Assembly (NCBI GenBank): GCA_964616825.1 | Contig: CAZTSX010000012.1 | Location: 28,509 to 92,508 of the forward strand | Source of the DNA: QYOJ01 sp964616825 | GTDB taxonomy: Bacteria; Bacteroidota; Bacteroidia; Bacteroidales; FEN-979 | DNA: 64,000 nt | Reading direction: 5' to 3' | In this document: positions 53,226 through 62,285 of the stretch, one piece after another | How the letters are laid out: every line of letters begins with the position of its first letter | Numbering within the stretch: the stretch's first letter is position 1 | Notes under the pieces: model-generated | What the model saw: only the letters and a program-made list of their open reading frames with translations | The model's database searches: none | What the model was told of the DNA's origin: nothing | Position numbers and translations under genes: made by a program

Positions 53226-53320
53226 TCAGGAACCAGATTACATTGTCTGGCTGGCCGGAGAATATCCAAAAAATCTTAATTTTTCCTGCTAAACATTTTA
53301 CCCTGATTTTTACAATTTCT

Positions 53321-53355
53321 TCGAAAATCGAACATCGAAAATCAGCAATCGAAAA
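53321..53355. repeat. Tandem 7 bp array (TCGAAAA type)
   Basis: Five 7-mers in exact register: TCGAAAA, TCGAACA, TCGAAAA, TCAGCAA, TCGAAAA. It directly precedes the tRNA fragment. Confidence 0.8.
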
Positions 53356-53370
53356 TGCGCGAAGCGCCAG

Positions 53371-53387
53371 GTCCTGATGGGCCCATA
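53371..53387. repeat. Partial duplicate of the tRNA-Ile2 3' end
   Basis: GTCCTGATGGGCCCA (53371-53385) equals tRNA positions 52174-52188 except for one base, and a similar ATAA-rich flank follows. Possible attachment-site scar. Confidence 0.6.
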
Positions 53388-53392
53388 AAAGA

Positions 53393-54826
53393 TCAAGCCT
53401 CCCCCGGATACCCGAACAACCCCTTCTCTTTGATCGCTTTCTCAACATAGTTGGGGACCATTTTCTCCCAGCCTGGTTCGCCCTCCCTGATCATTCGCAG
53501 CACGTTTGCCGAGTCGATATACAGCCATTCCTTTCTAACGTCTGTGATGTCGAGAATCTTTCTGCTTTTAACAAGGTAATGATAGAGATCTTCCTCTTCA
53601 TCTGAAAGGTGGATATCTTTTGATGTCAGTAGTTTTCCCGCAGCTTCCCGGGTTTTGATGGATACCGAGGGGATGGTTGGATAAATATAAAGCTTCATGT
53701 TATTCACAAAGAGTTTGCCGAATGCTTCCAGGATACCTCCTTTAAGGTCGGTATAGTACTTCTCGTTGATCACCTTGAGGAAGGTGGGAATCCCGATTAC
53801 AACTCGCAGATTTTTTATGGCAAACTGCGAAAAATAGCTGACCAGCCTGTAGTACTCCTGAAACTTTGAAATCATCACATTTTGCCCCAATCCATTCAGT
53901 AAATCAACCCGCTCGAGGAAATCGCGTTCATCAATTTCCCCTTTTCGTAACAGGTTGTTGACTGATATTTCGCAAAGTGATAATGTATTTTCCCTGGTAT
54001 AATCTTCATCCCGTTTGAAGATCCGGAGGCTAGACTTCAGCATATCAAATCCTACTTTATGGATGGGACGGAATGCTCCCCTGAAGAGCAAAACATTTTT
54101 TTTATATAGGATATCAGAGGGTTGTTGAACCTCGCCGTTGCGGTCAAAGATCATGGCTGAAGTCATGCCGTTCTTAACCAGCTGAACTCCCAGAAGGCGA
54201 TTATCTACATAATCAAGATCCGGACCACGCATTCTCATCATGCTAATCTCAATACGATCTTTTGAGATATTATCCATCAGAGAGCGGATGAATTCAACCG
54301 GATGTTTGATGAAATGATAACAGGCGAAAATCATGTTTACACCAAGAATGCCCAGGGTTTGTTGCTGAAGCAAGGTATCCTGCTCGAGGAGGTTCACATG
54401 AAGCAGTACTTCATTGGGGTCTGTTTCAGGATCATGCTGGAAACGCATCCCCATCCAGCCATGGCTGTAGTTGTCCTTGTTGAAGTTCAGGGTAGCTACC
54501 GTATCGGCAAAAGCAAAGTAACTCGTTGAAATTTCCCGTTTTTCTGCCAGCAGGCCGACAAGCTCAGCATACTCGGCATGGAGCATTTTAGATAGCCTGC
54601 CTTCTGATACATATTTGCCTGGTTTATTATTATTGTAGAGCCTGTCACTGAATAATTTATCGTAAGCAGAGATCGATTTGGCAATGGTCCCTGAAGCTGA
54701 ACCAGCCTGGAAGAATTGGCGGGCCACCTCCTGCCCACCGCCAATCTCGGCAATGGTGCCGTAAATCGATGAATTTAGGTTAATTTGTAATGCTTTGCGA
54801 TTCGTGCTGAGAATATCCCTTTCCAT
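53393..54826 (-). CDS. Conserved hypothetical protein of unknown function
   Basis: 477 residues from the ATG at 54826 (MERDILSTNRKALQINLNSS). Conspicuous segments: IYGTIAEIGGGQEVARQFFQ, AGSASGTIAKSISAYDK, HGWMGMRFQHDP and ILEAFGKLF. I recognise this as a widespread Bacteroidota family that pipelines name inconsistently; I assign no function. No signal peptide or membrane helix, so it is cytoplasmic. A GTG two codons upstream is an alternative start. Confidence 0.75.
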   Translation of the reverse strand: MERDILSTNRKALQINLNSSIYGTIAEIGGGQEVARQFFQAGSASGTIAKSISAYDKLFSDRLYNNNKPGKYVSEGRLSKMLHAEYAELVGLLAEKREISTSYFAFADTVATLNFNKDNYSHGWMGMRFQHDPETDPNEVLLHVNLLEQDTLLQQQTLGILGVNMIFACYHFIKHPVEFIRSLMDNISKDRIEISMMRMRGPDLDYVDNRLLGVQLVKNGMTSAMIFDRNGEVQQPSDILYKKNVLLFRGAFRPIHKVGFDMLKSSLRIFKRDEDYTRENTLSLCEISVNNLLRKGEIDERDFLERVDLLNGLGQNVMISKFQEYYRLVSYFSQFAIKNLRVVIGIPTFLKVINEKYYTDLKGGILEAFGKLFVNNMKLYIYPTIPSVSIKTREAAGKLLTSKDIHLSDEEEDLYHYLVKSRKILDITDVRKEWLYIDSANVLRMIREGEPGWEKMVPNYVEKAIKEKGLFGYPGEA

Positions 54827-54927
54827 AGGCACAGGATTATTGAATTAGATCAAAGATACAAATCTCTGATTGATGGATACCCTTGCTTTACAGGAATGAT
54901 TATTTTCAGAAAGAACTCCTGAAGGAT

Positions 54928-55177
54928 CTAATTTCGTCGAAACAGGCTAATAATGATGAGTAAGATCACTGCACCCAATGCAGCTGTGATGACCGCCCCT
55001 ATCCAGCTTGTACCAAAAAAAACTGCCAAAGAGCCAGCCACCCACAATTCCGCCAACGATCCCGATGATGATGTTCCATAGCAGACCGAATCCGCTGCCC
55101 TTAAATAGTATACCTGCCAGCCAGCCGGCTAACGCTCCGATAACGAGAAATACCAGAATACCAATTAGTCCATCCAT
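54928..55177 (-). pseudogene. GlsB/YeaQ/YmgE family membrane protein with a homopolymer frameshift
   Basis: The N-terminal two thirds (MDGLIGILVFLVIGALAGWL, GLLWNIIIGIVGGIVGGWLF) is a transglycosylase-associated family membrane protein. After a T8 tract (55015-55022) the frame becomes FWYKLDRGGHHSC and ends at 54947. Removing one T gives FGTSWIGAVITAALGAVILL then IIISLFRRN and a stop at 54928, exactly the family's usual C-terminus and length (82 residues). It is either a consensus error or a recent mutation. Confidence 0.75.
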
Positions 55178-55210
55178 AATTGTTTGTTTAGGTAAGAATG
55201 AAATGAGAAA

Positions 55211-55540
55211 TCACTCTTCAGTTCTACTTTTTTTAAATTTTTGAATCCTTCGGTACCTTTTTCTTGCTGCCTGCCTTCTCCAATATTTCCCCCAAAGGAT
55301 ATTAGTCCATAGCCTCTCATGAAAATAATATAAAATCAACTTGGCAACGATATCAACGGATGTAATTAATGATACTGCACCCAAAACATCCTTAAATGCA
55401 GATGATGTTGCCTGTGTAAAAATGGAGAAACTTATGATAAATGTGGCTCCCGAGGCAACAAACCTCCAACTGATAGCCTTTAACACACTTCTGCTCGGGC
55501 TATCCTTATCAAACTGTTTACTTCTCTTTTTAGTGGGCAT
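55211..55540 (-). CDS. DUF2061 domain membrane protein
   Basis: 109 residues. SRSVLKAISWRFVASGATFI at the start and KLILYYFHERLWTNI near the end are the DUF2061 motifs; two hydrophobic helices lie between them. Function unknown; the family is often near sulfate or cysteine genes, which is not the case here. Basic tail. Confidence 0.8.
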   Translation of the reverse strand: MPTKKRSKQFDKDSPSRSVLKAISWRFVASGATFIISFSIFTQATSSAFKDVLGAVSLITSVDIVAKLILYYFHERLWTNILWGKYWRRQAARKRYRRIQKFKKSRTEE

Positions 55541-55567
55541 TTGAAATTGTTATTAATAGCAATATTA

Positions 55568-56758
55568 CTAAAAAACCTCCTTCCTGCGAATATACGTAAA
55601 TTTATCTTGTGGTTGCCAGTTAGCTCCGGCATCTCTGGTTGTCTTGACTTCAAATACAAACGAATCACCTTCCATATCCCGAAGAATAATACAGGAATAA
55701 GCTTTTTGTTGTGTGGAATCCTCCCCATTAATAAAAACCTGGTCTGCGATAAGAGTGCTGTCATTAAAATTACCTTCAAATAATTCAAAATCAGATGGGA
55801 ATCCGTTATAAACAATTATTTTGTATTTTTTTTCTGAGGAACTATAGGAGTAGTTTATCCATTTTGATTGCACATATATTCTGTCGTATATGATTTTCTC
55901 TAACAATCTATTGGTTGACTCCCACAGAATAACTGAAAAAGTACTATCAAGACGATACCAGGACCCGCGCCTGGACCATACATCCAATTTCACATCCCAC
56001 TCTCCTTCTAAAAAGGCCAGCTTTTTCAATTCATTACTCCGGGGAAATTCAAATAGCTCCTCATCAACCTCTACGTTAAATTTAATATCCTCAATTTGAA
56101 GCATCCTGTTACGTTGGTAGAAGGTACGTTCAATGAAAAAAGGAATAACAATTCCGTCAACTGTCCTGAAATCATCGAAATAGGACTCTGCAGGACCGCC
56201 ATAACCAAAATCAGCCCATTCCGATTCGCATTTATATTCTAAATATGTATTCGCATCCAGGAACCATGTTTCTGATTTACCATTTGGCCGGGATAATTTA
56301 ATGGCAAATACATCTATCCCGTCAACAGTTTGTTTACCAAGTAATTCCACGGTAAAACCTCTCTCCTTCCATTTATAGAATGGAGTGAAAAATTCAGCTT
56401 TTTGACTAAAAACATTGACTTCGGTTTTGTTTAATGCTCTTGGAAAACTGAAATCATGCCAGGGATCAATGGTCCACCCGGAAGTGCCGTTAAACGCTTC
56501 TGTAACTTTATGTTTACCTAAATGTAGTTCGCTGTAGTAGGCTCCCGAATTTGTTTTGAGGGCATAAAAGTCATTCTCTTCGCTGAAGGCAATAAACCGG
56601 CCTCTGATCTCCATCGATTCAATCGCTTCCCATTGATCGGCACCTCCATGTGCATCGATATGTTTCGCAATAAGTTCATCTATATCCTGAGCATACATGA
56701 TCGAGGACATACAAATCGAGCTGAGAATGACGAATAGCAGACATCTTACTGATTTCAT
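55568..56758 (-). CDS. Secreted hypothetical protein, LolA-like plus DUF1579-like halves
   Basis: 396 residues with a signal peptide (to MYAQ, ~24). The N-terminal half (KHIDAHGGADQWEAIESMEI, YYSELHLGKHKVTEAFNGTS, ETWFLDANTYLEY) resembles the outer-membrane lipoprotein sorting (LolA/LppX) fold. The C-terminal half (FLEGEWDVKLDVW ... FVFEVKTTRDAGANWQP) resembles DUF1579 beta-barrels. The two-domain build suggests binding of a hydrophobic ligand. 25 bases separate it from the PQQ-propeller gene upstream. Confidence 0.65.
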   Translation of the reverse strand: MKSVRCLLFVILSSICMSSIMYAQDIDELIAKHIDAHGGADQWEAIESMEIRGRFIAFSEENDFYALKTNSGAYYSELHLGKHKVTEAFNGTSGWTIDPWHDFSFPRALNKTEVNVFSQKAEFFTPFYKWKERGFTVELLGKQTVDGIDVFAIKLSRPNGKSETWFLDANTYLEYKCESEWADFGYGGPAESYFDDFRTVDGIVIPFFIERTFYQRNRMLQIEDIKFNVEVDEELFEFPRSNELKKLAFLEGEWDVKLDVWSRRGSWYRLDSTFSVILWESTNRLLEKIIYDRIYVQSKWINYSYSSSEKKYKIIVYNGFPSDFELFEGNFNDSTLIADQVFINGEDSTQQKAYSCIILRDMEGDSFVFEVKTTRDAGANWQPQDKFTYIRRKEVF

Positions 56759-56783
56759 GGTAGTCCGGTTTATTTGTGAATGA

Positions 56784-58022
56784 TTACTTCAGTGAATAAC
56801 AAGCTGCTTCCGTCAGATTTCTTACATATATTTTCCCATTCTGAAATGAAGGAGCTGTCCATGATTTTCCTGTGATGGTCTGAATAGACAAAACTTCATC
56901 ATAGGAATCTGATGAAGCTTCAGTAATGGCGAGTTTGCCCTGATCTGAAAGAATGAGCAATTTGTTGTCAACCAGGATCAGGCTTCCTTTTCCAAAACCT
57001 CTTTTTGTCCATTGTACTTTTCCTGTTTCTGCTGAAATACAACGTAACGAAGCCACATGAAATCCATAAATATATCCGTTGTGGTATAAACATGAGCTAA
57101 AGTCATTTTTCATGCTGTTTCCATTCGTCGCTTCCGTGGCTTTGTTCTCTTCAATTTGAACGATTATAAATCCGGGATTGCGAATACCGGAGAGAAAGAT
57201 TTTGTTCGGACCGATAAATACGGGCATGGCAATAATACCTCTGAATGGCAAGGTATAGGTCCATAATGTATCTCCAGAGGAGGTAAAGGAAAACAATGTT
57301 TGACCATTAGCAAAAATAATCTGTTCCTCTCCGTCGATCGTGGCCACCAGAGGCGAATTATACGATGCACCTCCCTGCGATGAGGTCCAGATCGTATCGC
57401 CGTTCGTTTTATCAAATGAGATAAAAGCTCTCAAATCTGTCCCACCCACTTCCATGATGAGTTGATCGTCGACAATGATAGGTGATGAAGAAAATCCCCA
57501 ACGGGGTACGGCGCTTCCGAATTCCCTAATAAGGTCAATTTGCCAGATCCGGCTGCCATCCTTTTTTGAATTGGCAGTGAGTTTTCCATTCGCACTTAAA
57601 CTATAAATATTGAATTCGTCAACAGTAGGAGTTGACCGCGATCCATGTCCCCACCCATCTATCTCGATGAATATTGAATCTACATTTGACCTCCATAATT
57701 CATCACCCGTATCCTCTTCGTAAGCCACCACAAACTCGAAACCGGAGATGCTATCCGTTTGTTCACTTGCCATTGTAAAAACCACCCCTTCAGAAACAAT
57801 GAGTTCAGAAAAGGCAGGACCTATTTCCTTTTTCCATAAACGTGTGGGTTGTGTCTCAGCCCAGTTAATTTGCGACAGGTCTTCAGTTGAAACTCCATCT
57901 CCATGCGGGCCTCTGAATTGTGACCAGGATTCGGAGTTACTGTGTTGCGCCAAACCTGTTAATGTGTAGATGAAAATCACGGATGTCATCATCCACAAAC
58001 GGTTGAGTATCTTCATCATCAT
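56784..58022 (-). CDS. Secreted PQQ-like beta-propeller protein
   Basis: 412 residues, signal peptide to GLAQ (~25). SWSQFRGPHGDGVS is the typical start of PQQ-repeat proteins; blade motifs include GDELWRSNVD, GDTIWTSSQGGA, GDTLWTYTL and GKVQWTKRGFGKGS, and the protein ends KIYVRNLTEAACYSLK. BamB-like fold. No alcohol dehydrogenase active site is evident, so a structural or ligand-binding role is more likely. Forms a pair with the gene at 55568. Confidence 0.8.
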   Translation of the reverse strand: MMMKILNRLWMMTSVIFIYTLTGLAQHSNSESWSQFRGPHGDGVSTEDLSQINWAETQPTRLWKKEIGPAFSELIVSEGVVFTMASEQTDSISGFEFVVAYEEDTGDELWRSNVDSIFIEIDGWGHGSRSTPTVDEFNIYSLSANGKLTANSKKDGSRIWQIDLIREFGSAVPRWGFSSSPIIVDDQLIMEVGGTDLRAFISFDKTNGDTIWTSSQGGASYNSPLVATIDGEEQIIFANGQTLFSFTSSGDTLWTYTLPFRGIIAMPVFIGPNKIFLSGIRNPGFIIVQIEENKATEATNGNSMKNDFSSCLYHNGYIYGFHVASLRCISAETGKVQWTKRGFGKGSLILVDNKLLILSDQGKLAITEASSDSYDEVLSIQTITGKSWTAPSFQNGKIYVRNLTEAACYSLK

Positions 58023-58257
58023 AATATATTAGCTGTTAGGTGCTTGACTTTCTGAGTAAAAATCAGCTCATAAAACTACTAAAAAAGAAGATAATACAGC
58101 CCGTTATTTTGATATGTTCTGGACGAATCTGCTAATCACTTAATTTAATCGATGAAACCGGATAAATGTAAATAACTTTTCATAAAACCTCGTTTTTCAT
58201 GTCCTGATTTTTTGATGAATTGTTCTAATTTGCCTCTTTAACGAATATAGAACAGTC

Positions 58258-59994
58258 ATGATGGCGTGGATTACGATTATTGGGAAAATCCTCACTCTGA
58301 TAGGTTCCCTGGGCCTCTTTTTATTTGGCATGAAGCTAATGAGTGAAGCGCTCCAGAAAGTGGCCGGAAGTAAAATGAGACACATCCTGGCTGCCATGAC
58401 CAACAGCCGGATAAAAGGTGTTTTCACAGGGATGCTGGTAACCACAACCATCCAATCCTCCTCCGCCACGACTGTGATGGTTGTAAGTTTCGTCAACGCC
58501 GGATTGCTTTCTCTGATTGCAGCAGTAGGCGTGATCATGGGAGCGAACATAGGTACAACTGTTACTGCATGGCTCATATCGCTCCTGGGATTTAAAATTA
58601 GTTTGAGCTTTTTATCACTTCCCCTGATTGGAATCAGTTTTCCATTTTTCTTTTCCAAAAACAGCCTGAGGAGATCATGGGGTGAGTTTATCATCGGATT
58701 TGCCATCCTCTTTATTGGCCTTCAGTTCCTGAAAGAGTCTGTTCCCAACATCCAGAGCGATCCCGAATCCCTGCATTTTCTATCCTCATTTACAGATCTG
58801 GGCTTCTTGTCTGTACTGATCTTTATCTTGATTGGTACAATTCTGACCATCATCATTCAATCGTCGAGTGCCACCATGGCTCTTACCCTGGTGATGTGTT
58901 ACAACGGACTTATCCCTTTCGAAATGGCTGCAGCGATGGTTTTGGGTGAAAACATCGGAACAACCGTTACGGCGAATTTTGCCGCTATTGTGGCTAACGT
59001 ATCTGCCAAACGAGCGGCCCGGGCCCACCTCATATTCAATTTGTTTGGTGTGATCTGGATGGTTGCTGTATTCCATTGGTTTTTAAGATGGATAGATTAT
59101 TTCCTGCAACAGAAACATGGCATCTCAATTTTAAATACACATCTTACTACAAAAGATTTTGAAAGCATTCACAGCGTTTATCCTGTTGCACTCGCTATTT
59201 TTCACACGAGCTTCAATGTCATTAATACACTCCTTCTCATCGGATTTGCTGCATTTATTGCTAAAGTAGCGACCAAAATGGTCCCGGATAAGGGTGAAGA
59301 CGATGAAGAATACACCCTGAAATATATTAGTTCAGGATTGTTCTCAACCAGTGAATTATCCATCATACAGGCACGCAAAGAGGTATTTATTTTCGGAACT
59401 CGTATCGAAAAAATGTTTGAGTTATTGTATAGCATGATGGTTGAGCCAAAACAGAAGAAATACTATAAGTTGCTGGATAAAATTAAAAAATATGAAGAGA
59501 TAACCGATGACCTTGAACTGGAAATTGCTTCTTACCTGACAAATGTATCCGAAGGCGAGATCAGCCATGAGAGCTCGAAGAAAATACGAGCCATGTTAAA
59601 GATCATTGATGATCTGGAAAGTATCGGAGATGTCATTTACGCATTCTCAAAAACCATAGATAATACAAACCAAGCCAAATCCAGGTTCACCCAGGAGCAG
59701 AAGGATCGACTCAATGAGATGTTTGACCTCCTGAAGCAAGCTTTTACAGAGATGAACCTGAACCTTGAGAAAGGATTCAGTGATGTAAACGTAGAACGTG
59801 CATATTTCCTTGAAAATCAGATCAACGAAAAAAGAGACCAGCTTCGTTTGCTACACGTCGAAGATCTGAAAGAGAAGAGATACAAACATAAAATTGGCGC
59901 TTTCTACAGTGAAATGGTTTCCCAGAGCGAACGGATCGGGGATTACATCATCAACGTAAGCGAGGCCATCATCGAATACCAGGATACCGCCTGA
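58258..59994 (+). CDS. Na+/phosphate cotransporter family protein with PhoU-like tail
   Basis: 578 residues. Two inverted repeats each hold a QSSSAT motif (66-72 and near 201), the family's transport signature, within about eight helices; LFLFGMKLMSEAL and MGANIGTTVTAWL are also typical. Residues ~360-578 form a soluble helical PhoU-like domain. Imports phosphate with sodium or regulates it. The 235-base region upstream (58023-58257) shows no gene. Its stop is 3 bases from the convergent gene at 59998. Confidence 0.9.
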   Translation: MMAWITIIGKILTLIGSLGLFLFGMKLMSEALQKVAGSKMRHILAAMTNSRIKGVFTGMLVTTTIQSSSATTVMVVSFVNAGLLSLIAAVGVIMGANIGTTVTAWLISLLGFKISLSFLSLPLIGISFPFFFSKNSLRRSWGEFIIGFAILFIGLQFLKESVPNIQSDPESLHFLSSFTDLGFLSVLIFILIGTILTIIIQSSSATMALTLVMCYNGLIPFEMAAAMVLGENIGTTVTANFAAIVANVSAKRAARAHLIFNLFGVIWMVAVFHWFLRWIDYFLQQKHGISILNTHLTTKDFESIHSVYPVALAIFHTSFNVINTLLLIGFAAFIAKVATKMVPDKGEDDEEYTLKYISSGLFSTSELSIIQARKEVFIFGTRIEKMFELLYSMMVEPKQKKYYKLLDKIKKYEEITDDLELEIASYLTNVSEGEISHESSKKIRAMLKIIDDLESIGDVIYAFSKTIDNTNQAKSRFTQEQKDRLNEMFDLLKQAFTEMNLNLEKGFSDVNVERAYFLENQINEKRDQLRLLHVEDLKEKRYKHKIGAFYSEMVSQSERIGDYIINVSEAIIEYQDTA

Positions 59995-59997
59995 TTG

Positions 59998-60285
59998 TTA
60001 CCATTTACGGCAGCCTGACTTCGTAGAACCACCATAGAAGATCATGATTCCAATGATAAAGCCAAGATTATAAGGCCATCCGGAATTGTTCACTTCATAA
60101 ATACCCACATTAGAATTAAAGAGGCTGATAATGAAGGTGATTAATGAGATGAAACCGTGCCAGAGGCCCGCCCAGAACCCGGCGGGATCGATATCAAATT
60201 TTTCATTTCCCGGAGCACAGGATGTCAGGATGATAGCTGCCAGCAGAATGAATGGCAACCAGTTAACGAATTTTGCAGATCTCAT
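59998..60285 (-). CDS. Small lipoprotein with membrane helices
   Basis: 95 residues, lipobox cysteine in ILLAAIILTSCAPG. FWAGLWHGFISLITFIISLF and YNLGFIIGIMIFYGG are hydrophobic helices conserved in a small family I know only as hypothetical. Last gene of the sigma-factor operon. Confidence 0.7.
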   Translation of the reverse strand: MRSAKFVNWLPFILLAAIILTSCAPGNEKFDIDPAGFWAGLWHGFISLITFIISLFNSNVGIYEVNNSGWPYNLGFIIGIMIFYGGSTKSGCRKW

Positions 60286-60338
60286 GATAGTTGGTTTAAT
60301 GAGAGGCTAAATTAGAAAATTCACCCGAATAATAAAAA

Positions 60339-61364
60339 TCACTTTTTAATCGCCTTCACTATCATCACAATGATGAGGAGCAACAGAATAACACCGGTTA
60401 CGATAAATGCCCAGTTATTCACCACCCTGGATTCCACATAAAGCTCATACTCTTCAAATAATAATGAGAATGGCTGAACTTCCCAGCTCACCTGATTGCC
60501 TTTCAGCATGAACGAGTTGGTCTCTGTGATGATTCCAGGAATTTCAACAATCTCCGGATAGCTCTCCATATCAATCAGCGATTCAAAAAAGCTAACTTTT
60601 TTGGCGAACTCTCCAAACAAAGGAGGATCCAGTTCTCCAAGCTTAAGCACCGCAGTGTTACCTGACCAATCAGCGAAAAGAGAGATGAACTTTTCCGGTT
60701 TCTCAATCTCCCATTTATCAACTGTTTGATAGATGCTGTCATAATATCTGGCAACATCTTCAGAAGCCTGCTTCGAACTCTCAAGTTTTGCAAGCCCCTC
60801 CTCCAGGATATGAGAGATCTCGGCTGTTATGGTAGTCGCAAGAAAGACTTCTGCACGCTCTTCTGCTTTTTCAAGTCGGGCCGTATCAGATCTGCTGACA
60901 ATATCCTTTTTCCCTGATAGCCAGAGAATATCATCAGCGGAAAGGTAATCTTTATAGTTGAGATAGGTAAACGGATTGGCAGGTTGGAAAACTTCCCGGA
61001 AACTCAGGTAGGAGTAAAAAAAGCCAAACCGGTCTGCCACGGTAATTTTGCGTTTCAGATCTCTTCTCCAGCTGGTGTCTGCATGGATCTCGGCGTTCAG
61101 TTCATCACAATTCGTGTATATTTTTATATAGGTCAGAATATAATCATCATCTCCTGACGTGTCTTTTGTGGCTACTTTCTGCCAGGTTGAATCAACCGGA
61201 TAGGGCAGGTCACCCCGAAATACATCCGATGAGTCACCGGTAATCCTGATAGTACGGGTGAAGGTTCCATCTTTATGAATTTGCGTGGAGACCGTAATCT
61301 CCCTGCACCCACTGATAACCAGAAGAAAAATGAATATCAATAGTAGAATTTCTCGTGTTTTCAT
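60339..61364 (-). CDS. Hypothetical lipoprotein with C-terminal membrane anchor
   Basis: 341 residues. Lipobox ILLLIFIFLLVISGC, a mixed alpha/beta body (GTFTRTIRITGDSSDVF, YILTYIKIYTN), and a C-terminal helix (NWAFIVTGVILLLLIIVMIV). So it is tethered at both ends. Overlaps the gene at 61361 by 4 bases (ATGA). I know no family; the position suggests a target of, or sensor for, the adjacent sigma factor. Confidence 0.7.
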   Translation of the reverse strand: MKTREILLLIFIFLLVISGCREITVSTQIHKDGTFTRTIRITGDSSDVFRGDLPYPVDSTWQKVATKDTSGDDDYILTYIKIYTNCDELNAEIHADTSWRRDLKRKITVADRFGFFYSYLSFREVFQPANPFTYLNYKDYLSADDILWLSGKKDIVSRSDTARLEKAEERAEVFLATTITAEISHILEEGLAKLESSKQASEDVARYYDSIYQTVDKWEIEKPEKFISLFADWSGNTAVLKLGELDPPLFGEFAKKVSFFESLIDMESYPEIVEIPGIITETNSFMLKGNQVSWEVQPFSLLFEEYELYVESRVVNNWAFIVTGVILLLLIIVMIVKAIKK

Positions 61365-61801
61365 TTTTTATTGTATTGAGGGTTAATATTTAAATTTCTC
61401 ATGGTCAGCCTTGTAGCAACTGACAAGAATTTCTTGCTAAGAGGAAATCTCTTCTGTAGTTCGGCAAGTGGAATTCCACTCTTCGTTATTCGTGAAGCAA
61501 ATTGAGCGTAAGAGAAATAGGTGACAGATCTGTTTTGGTTTTCCAACTGGTTGACTTTATCCACCACCATGTATTGTTCAATGCCAAACATCAGGAACAG
61601 GCAAACGGAAGCCGCAGTCAGTAATCGTTGGAGGAGAATCAACCGGGGCAACCGACTGGATTTCATCGGGTGAAGAGAAGACCTATCCTGTTCCTCATGC
61701 TGGATGGCCAGCATGATGTCTTCGGTGAGCTTTTCAGGTTCTCGAAGTTCAGGTTCATTCCGCCTCAACGCGTTTACTATTTGTTTCAGATTATCTTTCA
61801 T
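61361..61801 (-). CDS. Putative anti-sigma-like membrane protein
   Basis: 146 residues. N-terminal cytoplasmic part (MKDNLKQIVNALRRNEPEL, PEKLTEDIMLAIQHEEQD) and one membrane helix (LTAASVCLFLMFGIEQYMV). Such short proteins behind ECF sigma genes are usually anti-sigma factors, but no zinc (HxxxCxxC) motif is present. Overlaps the sigma gene by 4 bases. Confidence 0.6.
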   Translation of the reverse strand: MKDNLKQIVNALRRNEPELREPEKLTEDIMLAIQHEEQDRSSLHPMKSSRLPRLILLQRLLTAASVCLFLMFGIEQYMVVDKVNQLENQNRSVTYFSYAQFASRITKSGIPLAELQKRFPLSKKFLSVATRLTMRNLNINPQYNKK

Positions 61802-62262
61802 AGTGTCCTCCGTTCGATTGCTGATAAGGTTAATAGTTTTTCACGGATAGCATTTCGGGCATGGTAGAGATTGCTTTTTACCGCGTTGGCTGTTAGATCC
61901 AGTATTTGTTCGACCTCCTCCGAAGCCAGACCTTCTATATCCCGGAGGATAAATACCAGTTGTTGCTTCTCAGAGAGTTTACCCGCCAGAATCCGGATTA
62001 CCTGTGCGATCTCTTTATTGTCAAGCTCACTGTCGGGTCTAATAGTATTGGAACTCACCAATATTTCTGGGATCTGATCCAAACCAACCTGGTTTCTACG
62101 CTTCAATGCTCTGAGCCGGTCGAGAGCGCTGTTTGTGACAATCCGGTATATCCAGGTTGTAAATTTCTGTGAAGAACGAAAGTCACAGATCTTCGTCCAT
62201 ATCTTAATGAAACTCTCCTGGACAGCGTTATTATATTTCAAAATAAAAATGTTACTTTGCAA
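61798..62262 (-). CDS. ECF-type sigma factor, 5'-truncated
   Basis: 154 residues. The end of region 2 (AVQESFIKIWTKICDFRSSQ, KFTTWIYRIVTNSALDRLRA) and region 4 (LSEKQQLVFILRDIEGLASE, EEVEQILDLTANAVKSNLYH) are clear. About 40 residues of region 2 expected before AVQES are missing: only MQSNIFILKYNN precedes it, from a TTG start at 62262, and a stop codon lies four codons further up. The divergent START gene begins 24 bases away, so there is no room for the rest. Confidence 0.8.
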   Translation of the reverse strand: MQSNIFILKYNNAVQESFIKIWTKICDFRSSQKFTTWIYRIVTNSALDRLRALKRRNQVGLDQIPEILVSSNTIRPDSELDNKEIAQVIRILAGKLSEKQQLVFILRDIEGLASEEVEQILDLTANAVKSNLYHARNAIREKLLTLSAIERRTL

Positions 62263-62285
62263 TTGGAAATGTCAATTGGTATGCT

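Noticed and set aside
55015..55022. Programmed ribosomal frameshifting in the GlsB-like gene
   Set aside because: No slippery heptamer with stimulatory structure is apparent, and the family is not known to use it; an indel is simpler.
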